Positions 1 to 10,169 of a stretch of 64,000 nucleotides of DNA are shown in pieces. The stretch covers positions 114,734,252 through 114,798,251 of the forward strand of contig CM053033.1 of NCBI GenBank assembly GCA_028564925.1, in the 5' to 3' direction. The notes below the pieces were generated by a model. That model was not told the origin of the DNA. It worked only from the letters and a program-made list of their open reading frames with translations, and did not search any database. Both the position numbers and the translations under genes were made by a program. Position 1 is the stretch's first letter. Each line of letters begins with the position of its first letter. The DNA is from Lithobates sylvaticus. Its lineage: Eukaryota; Chordata; Amphibia; Anura; Ranidae.

Positions 1-29
1 TCCCTGTCTAGTTCCTCTACCTTACATTA

Positions 30-240
30 GTTACATAGTAGTTACATAGTAGGTGAGGTCGAAAAAAAGTCCATGAAGTCCAACCTATGTGTGTGATTAT
101 ATGTCAGTATTACCTTGTATATCCCTGTATGTTGTGGTTGTTCAGGTGCTTATCTAATAGTTTCTTGAAACTATCGATGCTCCCCGCTGAGACAACCGCC
201 TGTGAAAGGGAATTCCTAGTACCTAATGCAAAGAACTCAG
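30..240 (-). mobile_element. CR1 LINE 3' end, antisense fragment
   Basis: The plus strand reads as the reverse complement of a frog CR1 3' end: a TTACATAG-type terminal repeat, then the tract meaning 'tagtccatcaagtccaacc', then the block after it. The same block recurs near 58.5 kb, where it leads into recognisable CR1 reverse transcriptase. The match fades after about 240 and L1 sequence starts near 300. Only the non-coding tail and last coding stretch remain. Confidence 0.75.
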
Positions 241-299
241 AGTTTTCACCTGGAAGTCTAATTCTTGAGGTTGAGGTTTTTGATATAAACCTCTAAAAC

Positions 300-988
300 C
301 ATGCAGCCATTCTGTCCGTCCAGCAAACAGCCCAAAATTTTGAGGTCATTTATAACTGATATTGAGCGGTAGTTCTATGGTGAGGTGTGATCTTTATGGG
401 GCTTGGGTAATAGACACATATTGGCTAGAAGCATTTCCTCTGGGAATTTATTTCCTTGTAAATTATAATTGTATAGTTTGGATAAATGAGGGGCCAAAAT
501 ATGTGATTTTTTAAATTGAAGGTAGAATAGCCGTCCAGGTGCTGTGGAAGTTTTTAGGGACTTAATAATCTCACTTATTTCAATAACCGTACATGGTGCG
601 TTGAGTTTTTCAATTTGCTGGACAGACAGAGTGGGAAGAATGCCTTGGTGAAAAATGGGGAGCAGACAGTAAACTCTTCTAGAAATCATAGAAAATCTCC
701 ATAACTTCTTTAGGGTGAGAGATAAAAATTCAGTTGGAATTGCATAATTTTATAGACGTGTGTGTGTGTGTGTGGGGGGGGGGGGGTGTAGATTGTTTTA
801 GCTTTGTAGCAAACATGGTAGAGGCAGAGCTGCTATATAATAACAATTTTGCTTTGGACCATCTCAAAGCCTTTTCTGTGTCAGTAGACAACAATGTGTC
901 AAGGGCTATTTTTTTTATCTTGGATTTGATTATATAGAACTGGAGATGGGGATTGGAAATGTTTGTAATATAGTTTGTCTAATTCTTT
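300..988 (-). pseudogene. Old antisense L1 LINE: ORF2 linker and start of reverse transcriptase
   Basis: Read on the minus strand, 690-320 gives L1 reverse transcriptase landmarks in order: LNAPCTVIEISEIIKSL, a KAPGPDG relative (TSTAPG), LPKPHKDHTSP, and a YRPISLIN relative followed by NDLKIL. Between 988 and 700 the linker before the RT can be read (TEKALRWSKAK). This is the 3'-most part of one antisense L1 whose endonuclease lies at 2.2-3.6 kb and ORF1 at 9.2-9.9 kb. The frame is broken by stops and by a TG/G-rich simple repeat at about 759-787. The catalytic YADD region is absent, so the copy stops short on the left. Confidence 0.75.
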
Positions 989-996
989 AGTTAGGG

Positions 997-2216
997 TAGT
1001 GGTTCTCAACCTGGGGGTCGAATGATGATTTGCCAGGGGTCACCAAATCCTGGGCTGTTCCTGAAGCCTGCACCGCTCTCCCAGCCCTTTCTCGACCGCT
1101 CAGCTGGGCTGTTCCTGGAGCCGCCCATTTAGTTGACGACATGGCTGGGGGGCAGAGACTAGAGGTCAGCTGACTGGTGAGGCATGAGAAGTGGGAAGGG
1201 CTGGAGGAGACCCTATTTCCTGATTTTGGCATAGGTGTCACTGCTACAAGACACCACATAGCTGGAGACACAGTGAGTAACACTACCTGTGATTAGAGTT
1301 GCCCTTAAAAGTCCCCACTACAGTTCTCAGATCAGCAGATGACCTTGATCAAGAGCACCTAAGTTGGCTGATCAGAACTCCTCCCAGCACTGCCACTGAC
1401 CACATCCCCCCACCAACACTGCCACTCATCCCATCCCCCCACCAAGGAATAATAGAAGAAATAAAAATAGAGAATACATGGAAGGGAGAGGAAGAATAAG
1501 AAAACAAGAAAGATGGCTAGAGAGAGGGATGGGGGAAAAAAAACAAGAAATTAGTATAGAGATAAAAGAGAAAGAAAGGAGAACAAAGAAAGTGGAACAT
1601 CCAAAAATGTACCATAAGGGCACTTTCTCACTGCCAGCGCCCCGGAGTTGGCGGTAAAGTGCTGCTATTTTTAGCGGCGCTTTACCGTAGTTTTTGCAGC
1701 GCTTTTCGGCTGCTTTTAAGCCCCGCTAGTGGCTGAAAAAGGGTTAAAACCGCCCACAAAGTGCCGCTGCAGCGGAACTTTGCTGGTGGTTCGGCTGCGC
1801 TGCCCATTGATTTCAATGGGCAGGGGCGCTTTAGGAGCGGTGTATTCACCGCTCCTACAGCGCTGCAAAGATGCTGTTTGCAGGACTTTTTTTGACGTCC
1901 TGCCAGCGCAGCACCCGTGTGAAAGCACTCTGGCTTTCACACTGGGATTGCAGCTTAGGCTTTTTTCAGGTGCTATTTCTAGCTCTAAAGCATCTGAAAA
2001 GCGCCTCCAGTGTGAAAGGGGTCTAAGGGGTTTTAATATTGTACCAGTGGAAGGGACTCAGCGAGCGTTAAACGTCCGTGGGTTAGGGGTGCAAATGACT
2101 TGTCTTGTCTTGGGTGCCCGAACCCACGCTACGAAAATAATTTTACTGTTAGGGGTCCCCACAACTTGGGAAATTTTATCAAGGGGTCACGGCACTAGTA
2201 AGGTTGAGAACCACTG
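997..2216. mobile_element. hAT-type DNA transposon (non-autonomous), inserted in the old L1
   Basis: The ends are inverted: TAGTGGTTCTCAACC on the left and GGTTGAGAACCACTG on the right. Perfect 8-bp duplications AGTTAGGG flank it (989-996 and 2217-2224), as expected for hAT. No transposase is visible. A Harbinger-like MITE (1618-2023) sits inside it. L1 linker sequence resumes on both sides, so the insertion is younger than the L1. Confidence 0.85.
1618..2023. mobile_element. PIF-Harbinger-like MITE nested in the hAT element
   Basis: A GC-rich 406-bp block full of GCGCTTT/AAAGCGC runs is flanked by TAA (1615-1617 and 2024-2026). Its inverted ends are GGGCACTTTCTCACTG and CAGTGTGAAAGGGGTC. 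A 3-bp TAA duplication fits PIF-Harbinger. It has no coding capacity; the open frames across it are composition artefacts. Confidence 0.7.
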
Positions 2217-2575
2217 AGTTAGGGTATTAATTCATTTTTGACTGAGGCGGTATTAATTAGGTGACCTCTCATAACTGCCTTATGTGCTGTCCATAAAGTG
2301 GTAGAAGGTATATCTGGAGTTATATTATGAGTAAAGTAATCTACTAATTGTGTTGAAAGTTGTTGGGTAATAGTGGGGTCTGTTAAGAGAGTCATTAATA
2401 CGCCATTTATATGGAGTAGGGGTCATGCCTATGTGAGAGGAAGTGAAAAACAATGTGATAGTCAGACCAAGGACATGTATGGATGTCAGCATTAGATGAG
2501 TTATCTAAAAGGATTGGGGTTCCAAAAATATAGTCTAATCTTGCATAGCTTTCATGTGGAAGAGAGTAAAAAGTA
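2217..2575 (-). pseudogene. Old antisense L1: end of endonuclease and linker
   Basis: On the minus strand, 2590-2400 reads TFYSLPHESYARLDYIFGTP followed by a DIHTCPWSDYHIV stretch. These are the SRIDYIF and SDHxPV landmarks of an L1 endonuclease; the conserved His of SDH is replaced by Tyr. At 2300-2225 the linker reads LWTAHKAVMRGHLINTAS. This block is continuous with 300-988 once the hAT at 997-2216 is removed. Confidence 0.8.
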
Positions 2576-3336
2576 CTGTATATACTCAAGTATAAGCCGA
2601 CTCGAATATAAGCCGAGGCACCTAATTTTACCACAAAAAACTGGGAAAACGTATTGACTGGACTATAAGCCTAGGGTGAGAAATGCGCAGCTACTGCAAG
2701 TGGAAAAGAGGGTCAATAATGCCCATTTGCATGCCTCACTGTGCCCATTTGCATGCCTCACTGTGCCCATTTGCAGCCATAGGTCCCACAAACCTCAAAC
2801 TTGGTAGTTAAGGGTTTCTACATGCCCCATAGCTGAAGCCAAAATTTGGGGTCTCTGAACCCAAAGGGTCCCGACATGACATTGCTGCAGATGGACACAG
2901 TTGACCAACTTTGGGGCCCCGTATCTCGGGGCCACTTGGTACTAGGAACCCCAAATTTGGTTTACAAACCCAGTGGAACTAGCACTACAACATATCCAAA
3001 GGCGTGTCCTAGCACCAAGTGGCCCTGAGATACGGGGCCCCAAAGTCAGTTCGGAAAATTTCAAGCACTTTTCTGCAGCAGAGAATGACATTTTCCGAAC
3101 CGAATTTGGGGCCCCGTATCTCGGGCCACTTGGTGCGAGGAACCCCATCTTTGGATATGTTGTAGTGCTAGTTCAACTGGGTTTGCACACCAAATTTGTT
3201 CCTAGCACCAAGTCGGTTCGGAAAATGTTATTCTCAACTGCAGAAAAATGCTTAACTCAAGTATAAGCCGAGGGGGGCATTTTCAGCACAAAAAAAAATG
3301 TGCTGAAAAACTCGGCTTATACTCGAGTATATACGG
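2576..3336. mobile_element. Mariner-like MITE splitting the L1 endonuclease
   Basis: The terminal inverted repeats are TACTGTATATACTC and GAGTATATACGGTA, followed inward by TATAAGCCGA on each side, and TA flanks both ends. The L1 frame reads TFYS on one side and DTWHKGL on the other, so the element sits in the middle of the endonuclease. It contains a short tandem repeat of CCCATTTGCATGCCTCACTGTG (about 2718-2776) and internal inverted copies around 2890-3230. No transposase is seen. Confidence 0.75.
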
Positions 3337-3890
3337 TATAAGCCCTTATGCCATGTATCTATGGAAGGTTGTGTAGGGAGCTGGAAAGAGATTTAGGGAA
3401 AGCCTTTGATGAGGGGACAACTCTACTATCAAGTACGCAATTTGCTGCCAAGTTAAAGTCCCCCCCTACTATTGGGTGGGGGGAATGATATCTGTCAAGA
3501 ATATATAAAAAAAAAAAAATTAAAAAATTTAGATTGTGCCTCATTTGGGGCATAAATTGAGGCGATAGTGATTTGGCGACCTTTAAGGATGCCTTTCAGG
3601 ATCAGAAATCTACTCTGGGTCCTTGTATATGTTGATTATTTCCATGACTTGTGATCTTCTTATGAACACGAGTCTTGGAAATATAGTCAGTACAATAATG
3701 TTGGCTATAAGACTTGTCACAATATTGTGGACATTGTGCGATAATACTTTTACTCTCATTTTAGTAATCATAGATAGAGATTGATCTGATATGATAGCAA
3801 GCGATATTCACTATAGTAGGGAATACTAAAACTAGAATTGTATTGTACTTCTGTTATTCTTAGACTAGAGTATCTGTCAAGCAGAACAAC
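3337..3890 (-). pseudogene. Old antisense L1: N-terminal part of endonuclease
   Basis: The minus strand gives RFLILKGILKGRQITIASI followed by YAPN near 3620-3545, then VGGDFNLAANCVLDSR near 3480-3420. These match the L1 endonuclease blocks 'ANIYAPN' and 'GGDFN'. Stops and a poly-A run (about 3508-3520) interrupt the frame. Upstream of 3630 the match is lost, so either the far N-terminus has diverged or it was deleted. Confidence 0.75.
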
Positions 3891-3904
3891 AGAATATATC
3901 AACA
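3891..3904. repeat. Target-site duplication of the young L1 (left copy)
   Basis: AGAATATATCAACA here is repeated exactly at 8315-8328, after the A-rich tail. The 14-bp perfect match marks both ends of the LINE insertion. Confidence 0.9.
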
Positions 3905-6900
3905 ATCTTCTTTCCCCCCCTCTTCCTCCCCCCCCCCCCCTTCTTTTTTTTTTTTTCTCTCTCTTCCTTCAGCTCTCCCCCTCCCTCTCCACCCCCCCCC
4001 CCCCTTCCCTTGTACCCGGGATCCGACACAGGTTGACATAGTCTCAGGCAACATGACGGTCAGGATCCTTTCTTGGAATGTAAAGGGGCTGAATTCCCCA
4101 GAGAAACGCACCAGTTGCCTTGCCGAGCTCTGGAGACAAAGAGCCCATATTGCATTTCTCCAAGAGACTCACTTTAGGGCAGACAAGGTTCCTAAGCTGA
4201 CAAACAAACATTTTTCGACGGCATACCATAGCCCGTCATCATCCTCTAAATCAAAAGGGACTAGTATACTTATTTCGAAGTCCCTCCACTGGCAATTCCT
4301 CGACGAGTATCATGACCAAGAGGGCAGATTCCTGCTCATAAAGGGCAAAATTTGCTCTCAGACCTTCACTCTTGCGAACATCTACCTCCCGAATTCCAAC
4401 CCGCTCCCCACTTTCGAGGCTTTCCTATCCACCCTCGACTCATTCCTTGAGGGAACTCTGGTTTTGGGAGGGGATTTCAACCTAACACTTGACCCTCATA
4501 AGGACTCCTCCTCGAACCTGTCGTCGCTCCCTAGGGGAACCCGACTACGCCTAAAAGATCTTTTACACTCGCACCAACTAGTTGATATCTGGAGAATAGT
4601 CCACCCACAAGAGCGGGACTATACCTTCTATTCTACCGTTCATGGGTCATACTCCAGAATCGACCTTTTCTTCCTAAAACACTCAGCCATCCCTATTGTT
4701 ACCAAGGCGGATATAGGTCATATAGCACTGTCCGACCATGCCCCGATTCTGTTGGAGCTGGCTATTACGCAAGCGTCCCCCAGAACAACCACGTGGCGAC
4801 TCAACGAGGCGCTCCTAAAAGACCAAGATATTGCAGCAGACGTCCTCAGGGAACTTAAGTCCTATCTTTCAGTCAATATAGACTCGGTAGACAACCCAGC
4901 CACTGTGTGGTCAGCGCATAAGTGCTTCATCAGAGGCATTCTAATTAAACACGGTCATGCGGCCAAACAACGTCGTGCCAAAACCTTATCTGACCTTTTA
5001 ACGCAACTCCACACTTTGGAACGCCAACATAAGAACCGGCCAAACAATGTCACCGAAACGGAACTGCTCCGTCTTCGGGAAGCGATACGAGACCACTCCT
5101 TATACGAGGCGAAGCATGTATTACTGAAGGCCCGCCGTTCTTTTTACGAGTACGGTGACAAATGTGGTCGATTACTGGCCAACGCCCTACGCGCAAAGCG
5201 CTCTCGAACATATATACCCGCACTCCTCTCGCCATCAGGCTCCAGGGTTCACTCCTCCCCAGAACTTGCAGATACCTTCCGTGCTTTTTACTCCAAATTG
5301 TATAATTTGGATCCAATTTCCACCCCACAGATGTTACCCCAAAAGGTTCTGGATATTCATAATTACCTCCAAGAAGTTGACCTTCCTATGCTGACGACAG
5401 AGGAGCGTGCGGCCCTGTCCAAACCTATTAACAAAGAGGAATTAGCAGCCGCAATAGCTGACACACAGCCCGGTAAAGCCCCCGGACCGGATGGTTTTAC
5501 CCTCCCCTATTACAAATTGTTCCAGGACACACTGGCCCCATCTTTCTTAGCAGCCTTTAACGCTGCGACCAACGGACACAATCTCCCTGCAGACATGCTG
5601 CGTGCCTCAATATCCGTGATCCCTAAGCCGGGCAAGGACCCCCTACTATGCGCCAGCTATAGGCCCATTTCACTTCTGAATTGTGACATGAAACTATTCA
5701 CAAAAATCCTTGCCTCTAGGATGAATGCTCTATTACCACGTCTAGTTGGAATAGATCAAGTAGGTTTCATCCAAACTAGAGAGGCCAGGGACAACACCAC
5801 CAGGACATTGAACATTATAGACAAGGCAAAGCGTTCCCGAATACCCTTGCTGCTCCTCTCCACGGATGCCGAAAAGGCTTTTGACAGGGTGGATTGGTCT
5901 TTTCTACGGGAGACACTTAAATTTGTAGGTGTGCCAGACCCCATCCTGTCGTGGATTGCAGCCATTTATGATAACCCCACAGCCACTGTACGCGTAAACG
6001 GTTGCGACTCCAGCCCTTTCTTTATCACGAACGGCACCAGACAGGGTTGTCCTCTGTCTCCGATACTGTTCGTTCTTTCCCTGGAACCCTTTCTACAGCA
6101 TATCAGAGGTAATCAGTCCATAAGAGGCATTCAATCGGGTCATTACCAACACAAAATTGCAGCATATGCTGATGACCTTTTATTCTACATCACAGAACCC
6201 CTCACCTCTCTTCCCTCCCTGTTACAGGAGCTGAAGCGATATGGTTCCCTGTCTAATTTTAAGGTTAATCTACAGAAATCGGAGGCCTTAAGTGTATCCC
6301 TGTCAGACTCTACCATTTCTAACTTGCGCCCCTTTTTCCCATTCAAATGGGCTACACGCTCAATACAATACCTGGGAACGAAAATCCCTGCCAAATTACA
6401 AGACATCGTCACCCTGAACTTTCAGCCCCTTCTATCTACGCTCACTGCCGATCTTGAGAGGTGGAACTCTCTGGCCCTTTCCTGGTTTGGCCGTTGCAAT
6501 ATACTTAAGATGAACGCAATGCCCAGACTTTTGTATTTATTGCAGGCTCTGCCCGTCAAGATACCTCAGACATTCTTCCACGCCGTCCGTTCAATTTTTA
6601 TCAAATTCATCTGGCGTGGAAAACACCCACGTCTTGGCAGAGCACTCCTTTTGCGATCAAAGATAAGAGGAGGCCTCGGTTTTCCAGATCCAGCTCTATA
6701 CTATACTGCGGCACATATGACCAGAGTCGTGGACTGGTGCCGTCACAGTGATTTGAAGCTCTGGGTGTCACTTGAACAGGAGGCGGCCAGAGCCCCACTA
6801 GCGGGTCTACCCTGGGCGGGGACGACTCATGCCACCCACCTGACCACTCACCCCCTGATTGGACCAACTCTTGTGGAGTTGAAAAGGTTTTTTCGCTTAG

Positions 6901-7986
6901 CCTCTTTAAAAAACTTTCCATCCCCACTGACGCCACTTATTGGCCACCCGGATTTTCTACCTGGCCTATCAGACCCGTCCTTCCGATCGCAAGCCCCACA
7001 GGGACTCATGAGAGCCTCTTCGCTCCTGTGTCCCTCAGGTTGGTTAACTACAGAGAGCTTGCTCTCGGGCCAGGCTCCACTCCAATTAGACCACTGGAGG
7101 ATCAACCAGTTATCTCACTTTCTTGGCTCATTGCCCAAACCAACACACTTTGCCAGAAAACTCCACTCCTTTGAGGAACTGTGCATGGGCGAGGGACCGA
7201 TCCGGAGGACCTTGTCGACCTCCTACAAATTCCTGCTAGACTTCCACGCCACTGAAGACCCACCATTTTTAGCAAAATGGGAGAGAGATTTGCAAGTCAC
7301 CTTCACAGAACCACAAAAAGAACGCATATTGTTCTTTGCGCAGAAATCTTCACTATGCAGCAAATACCAAGAGACCGCATATAAAATAGTGACGCGCTGG
7401 TACAGAACTCCTTCGGTACTGGCTAAAATATTCCCTCTGCAAACAGACCGCTGCTGGCATTGCAATTCACACCCAGGCACTCTATTACACATTTTTTGGG
7501 ACTGCCCTGTACTCCAAACTTTTTGGCAGGCAGTCCTTAAGATCGTACAGAAACTCACAGACATCTCCCTCCAGGATAACCCAGCTGCGGTCCTCCTTAA
7601 CCTTACGCCTCTTTCAAGGAAACGTTACCACAAATCCCTCCTCAAGCACCTCCTTAATGCGGCCCGGGCCAGCATCCCACCTCTTTGGAAGCAACAATCT
7701 GCTCCAACGGTAGCCCAGTGGTTCGCAAGAGTGAAGGACATTGAGCAGATGGAGGATCTGACTTCGGCGCTGCGAGACAAGTCGGAGGAACATAGCTCCA
7801 GATGGTTTCACTGGAACCTCTTTCGCTTCTCTGATGAGTTCCTCCAATACACGGCAGGATCCTCTGTCTAGGATCACTATACATCCCATCATTACCAAAC
7901 CTGGCTCCCGGGGGGCAAGGCCCCCCCCCCCCCCCCTCCACCCCTTCCCTTTCCTCCCTGTATGTTTTCGTGTGTGAGTATGTATA

Positions 7987-8021
<35 letters not shown>

Positions 8022-8314
8022 TCTCTCTCTCCCCCCCCCCCCCTATTTTTCTCTGTCTTTTTCTTCTCCTCCACTATCTTTCAATATAAAAAGAAGTAAA
8101 AAGTGATGGGCACTGATGTTTATGTTTACCCTATATTAGACTTCAGCAAGTAATAGTGATTAGACTGAATAGCGACCCTCATTAACAGGCAATTGTTTTG
8201 TTTTGGTTATTTTATCTGACGAGTTTATCACAGCCTAAATGTAACGTGAAGTCTCCTTTATGTTTATGTTTGTATCTGTGTCTCATCTTTAAATAAAAAA
8301 TTAAAAAAAAAAAA
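3905..8314 (+). mobile_element. Young L1/Tx1-clade LINE, ORF2-only copy
   Basis: A 4.4-kb retrotransposon lies between perfect 14-bp duplications and ends in an A-rich tail. It starts with about 115 bases of almost pure pyrimidine (C and T runs, 3905-4015), then the ORF2 start at 4053, then a 3' region with poly-C, poly-T (about 7990-8020) and (CT)n tracts. ORF1 is missing, so this is either a 5'-truncated copy that began in the inter-ORF spacer or an ORF2-only subfamily. It sits inside the older antisense L1. Confidence 0.9.
4053..7871 (+). CDS. L1/Tx1 ORF2 protein: endonuclease plus reverse transcriptase, intact
   Basis: This is a 1272-codon frame without interruption, full length for an L1-clade ORF2. 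Residues 1 to about 235 form the apurinic-like endonuclease: SWNVKGLNSP at the start, catalytic Glu38 in QETH, GGDFNLT, SRIDLFF, and SDHAP with Asp228/His229. The reverse transcriptase follows, with KAPGPDG, YRPISLLN, STDAEKAFD (Asp605), GTRQGCPLSP, and the YADD active site at 705-708. A C-terminal zinc knuckle reads C1134-x2-C1137-x8-H1146-x4-C1151. The protein would nick target DNA and prime cDNA synthesis from the LINE RNA. Start chosen: ATG after TCTCAGGCAAC; it gives the expected endonuclease N-terminus. All catalytic residues I can check are present, which suggests a recent insertion. Without ORF1 in this copy, independent mobility is doubtful. Confidence 0.93.
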   Translation: MTVRILSWNVKGLNSPEKRTSCLAELWRQRAHIAFLQETHFRADKVPKLTNKHFSTAYHSPSSSSKSKGTSILISKSLHWQFLDEYHDQEGRFLLIKGKICSQTFTLANIYLPNSNPLPTFEAFLSTLDSFLEGTLVLGGDFNLTLDPHKDSSSNLSSLPRGTRLRLKDLLHSHQLVDIWRIVHPQERDYTFYSTVHGSYSRIDLFFLKHSAIPIVTKADIGHIALSDHAPILLELAITQASPRTTTWRLNEALLKDQDIAADVLRELKSYLSVNIDSVDNPATVWSAHKCFIRGILIKHGHAAKQRRAKTLSDLLTQLHTLERQHKNRPNNVTETELLRLREAIRDHSLYEAKHVLLKARRSFYEYGDKCGRLLANALRAKRSRTYIPALLSPSGSRVHSSPELADTFRAFYSKLYNLDPISTPQMLPQKVLDIHNYLQEVDLPMLTTEERAALSKPINKEELAAAIADTQPGKAPGPDGFTLPYYKLFQDTLAPSFLAAFNAATNGHNLPADMLRASISVIPKPGKDPLLCASYRPISLLNCDMKLFTKILASRMNALLPRLVGIDQVGFIQTREARDNTTRTLNIIDKAKRSRIPLLLLSTDAEKAFDRVDWSFLRETLKFVGVPDPILSWIAAIYDNPTATVRVNGCDSSPFFITNGTRQGCPLSPILFVLSLEPFLQHIRGNQSIRGIQSGHYQHKIAAYADDLLFYITEPLTSLPSLLQELKRYGSLSNFKVNLQKSEALSVSLSDSTISNLRPFFPFKWATRSIQYLGTKIPAKLQDIVTLNFQPLLSTLTADLERWNSLALSWFGRCNILKMNAMPRLLYLLQALPVKIPQTFFHAVRSIFIKFIWRGKHPRLGRALLLRSKIRGGLGFPDPALYYTAAHMTRVVDWCRHSDLKLWVSLEQEAARAPLAGLPWAGTTHATHLTTHPLIGPTLVELKRFFRLASLKNFPSPLTPLIGHPDFLPGLSDPSFRSQAPQGLMRASSLLCPSGWLTTESLLSGQAPLQLDHWRINQLSHFLGSLPKPTHFARKLHSFEELCMGEGPIRRTLSTSYKFLLDFHATEDPPFLAKWERDLQVTFTEPQKERILFFAQKSSLCSKYQETAYKIVTRWYRTPSVLAKIFPLQTDRCWHCNSHPGTLLHIFWDCPVLQTFWQAVLKIVQKLTDISLQDNPAAVLLNLTPLSRKRYHKSLLKHLLNAARASIPPLWKQQSAPTVAQWFARVKDIEQMEDLTSALRDKSEEHSSRWFHWNLFRFSDEFLQYTAGSSV

Positions 8315-8328
8315 AGAATATATCAACA

Positions 8329-8771
8329 TTGCATTGCATAAGTTTAAGCATATATAACACCTTGAGGAAAAAAAATATTTTTTTGTTAGTCTATTTTTAC
8401 AAGTTTTTTTAAAAGGTCTAACTTAGAAAAGCTATGAGATTAAATATATATATATATATATAGATTGGGAGTCAGGGTGTAGAACACCACCTGACCAAGA
8501 ACCATTTTGGTGTGGACAATGTCCAAAACTCACAAAGAGCCCTATCCATTAAAACAATAGATAATGTAATCAGTCGCATAAGAATCGCCGCAAACTAAAC
8601 CATGTTTTGAGATCCCATTGTGAGTAGGGGACAAACTAACGGAGGCGAAGCAGATCAGCCTCAGCGGATAATCTATGAAACAAAAAAGTATGTGCATGCT
8701 GTATATCATATATTGAAAAAAGGGAAAAATAAAAATATATTAATGCGTATAAAAGGTAATATGATATATAT
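8329..8771. other. Unassigned AT-rich stretch
   Basis: No coding signal was recognised. It contains a (TA)n run at about 8444-8461. By position it should belong to the old L1 between ORF1 and ORF2 or to an unrecognised insertion. Confidence 0.4.
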
Positions 8772-9127
8772 ATAGTTGCATATACATATATATAGTTAGT
8801 AAGGTTGAATAAAGACACCAGTTCAACCTGAGTGAGTGTCTACAATTGTCCCTATCCCTGTACATTTTACACTCACATCGGTCCCTACCCTCAAGGAGCC
8901 CACAATCCAAAGTCCCCATTCATATACTAGGGCCAAATTGGGACAGAAGCCAATTAACCTTCCAGCATGTCTTTGGAGTGTGGGAGGAAACCAGAGTACC
9001 CGGAGGAAACCCACGCAGGCACAGTGAGAAGATGCAAACTCCAGGCAGGTAGTATCGTGGTTGGGATTCGAACCAGCACCATTTTTACTGCTTGGTGAGA
9101 GTGCTAACCACTACACCACTGTGCCGT
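8772..9127 (-). mobile_element. tRNA-headed SINE abutting a CR1-like 3' tail
   Basis: Read on the minus strand from 9127: GGCACAGTGGTGTAGTGG with AGCACTC (box A region), then GGTTCGAATCCCAACC (box B). The body follows (GTTTCCTCCC, CCAAAGACATGCTGG, TTAATTGGC), then GGGCTCCTTGAGGGTAGG. From about 8828 downward the sequence changes to GTTGAACTGG, TTCAACCTTACTAACTAT, which matches the CR1 3' end seen at 47.5 kb. A second copy of the SINE is at 24993. The tRNA-like head has no usable cloverleaf, so it is not a tRNA gene. Confidence 0.8.
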
Positions 9128-9189
9128 ATCAACTAGTGTCCTTTTTAAAGGAGTAGATCAGCTGATTACTTTGAGCTATCATTTAAACT

Positions 9190-9925
9190 TGCAAACTTTC
9201 AGATCTTTGTTCGTTCTTTCCTTTTAATTCCTATCTTTTCCGTGATGTTGTATCTTTTAAGGGGGAAAACCATGTTAGCCGAAGGAATGAGACATCATCT
9301 TCAAGCATCCATATTTCTGAAGGATTGTTGCCATCTTCTATGATCCGGATGTGTGGCTGGGGTAGCCCAAATAGGTGAAGTATGGGGAGGAGTAGGAGGT
9401 CTTGCAACTGCAACCGAATCCAAAAGTCCCAACTTTACCTTCTGAGACATTAGAGAATGTGTAGATAATGCCATTGTGTGGTACTGTTAATTTAAATGGA
9501 AATCCCCACTGGTATCTAATGTGAGCAAATTGTAATGAAGGTAATTTCCTTCAATTTGCGTCTCCTTTACAGGGTAGCTTGGGAGATTTTAGGAAAAATT
9601 TGGATTTTTGTGCCATCCAATTCAATGTTGTGCATGTTTCTGGATGCTCTTAATGTTTTCTTTTGTGATGAAATCCTTTATGCACAGAATGTCACATGGA
9701 GGTTTGTCTGGAGGTGGTTTAGGATGCAGGGCCCTATGGATTCTGTCACATGCAAATGAAGATGGAGGTGACACAGGAAGGAGATTGTGGAACAGTTTAG
9801 ATATTGCAGGCTTCAGGTCAAAAATTTATTCTGGGATGCCACGAACCCTTAGGTTGTTCCTGTGGTTTCGATTATCTAAATTTTCTAGTCTTCTGTGGAT
9901 GTCAGACTGAAGAGTTCTGATGATC
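9190..9925 (-). pseudogene. L1 ORF1 remnant (antisense)
   Basis: The minus strand near 9915-9830 reads LQSDIHRRLENLDNRNHRNN then LRVRGIPE, the coiled-coil to RRM boundary of L1 ORF1. Lower down it reads FACDRIHRALHPKPPPDKPP followed by DILCIKDF, and later RYQWGFPFKLTVPHNG, which are the C-terminal landmarks. ORF1 encodes the RNA-binding chaperone of L1 particles. Stops interrupt it. Orientation and spacing fit the same old L1 whose ORF2 pieces lie at 0.3-3.9 kb once the younger insertions are removed. Confidence 0.75.
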
Positions 9926-10169
9926 GTGGCAGGAGGGAGCTGGGTGCAGGTGAGCCAGGAAGGCCAGGGGGCAACAGTGCCGGGTGTAGCAAGATGGCTG
10001 CTACTCCCTGTGCTTAGGCCGAAGCCACGGACTTTCCTTAAGGCGGCTGGAACAGAGAGGAGCTCCGCACCATGCCAACGACCCCAGGCTGTGGACTCTG
10101 GAGTCAGTGGAGAGAGCAAGGCAGGGCTGCTGGGGAGAGAAAAGTCACGAATGTGACTATACATACTTT
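9926..10169. other. GC-rich flank upstream of the L1 ORF1 remnant
   Basis: About 240 bases of higher GC. They could be the rest of ORF1 or 5' UTR of the antisense L1, but no motif confirms it. Confidence 0.3.

Noticed and set aside
1729-2217. 162-codon open frame
   Set aside because: Starts in a GC-rich MITE and ends in the hAT terminus; it crosses a transposon boundary, so it is not a gene.
7611-7989. Minus-strand frames of about 95-111 codons in the L1 ORF2 region
   Set aside because: Shadow frames of the intact ORF2 on the other strand.
9050-9127. tRNA gene suggested by box A and box B
   Set aside because: No acceptor stem or anticodon arm can be formed, and a second copy has the same SINE body attached; it is a SINE head.
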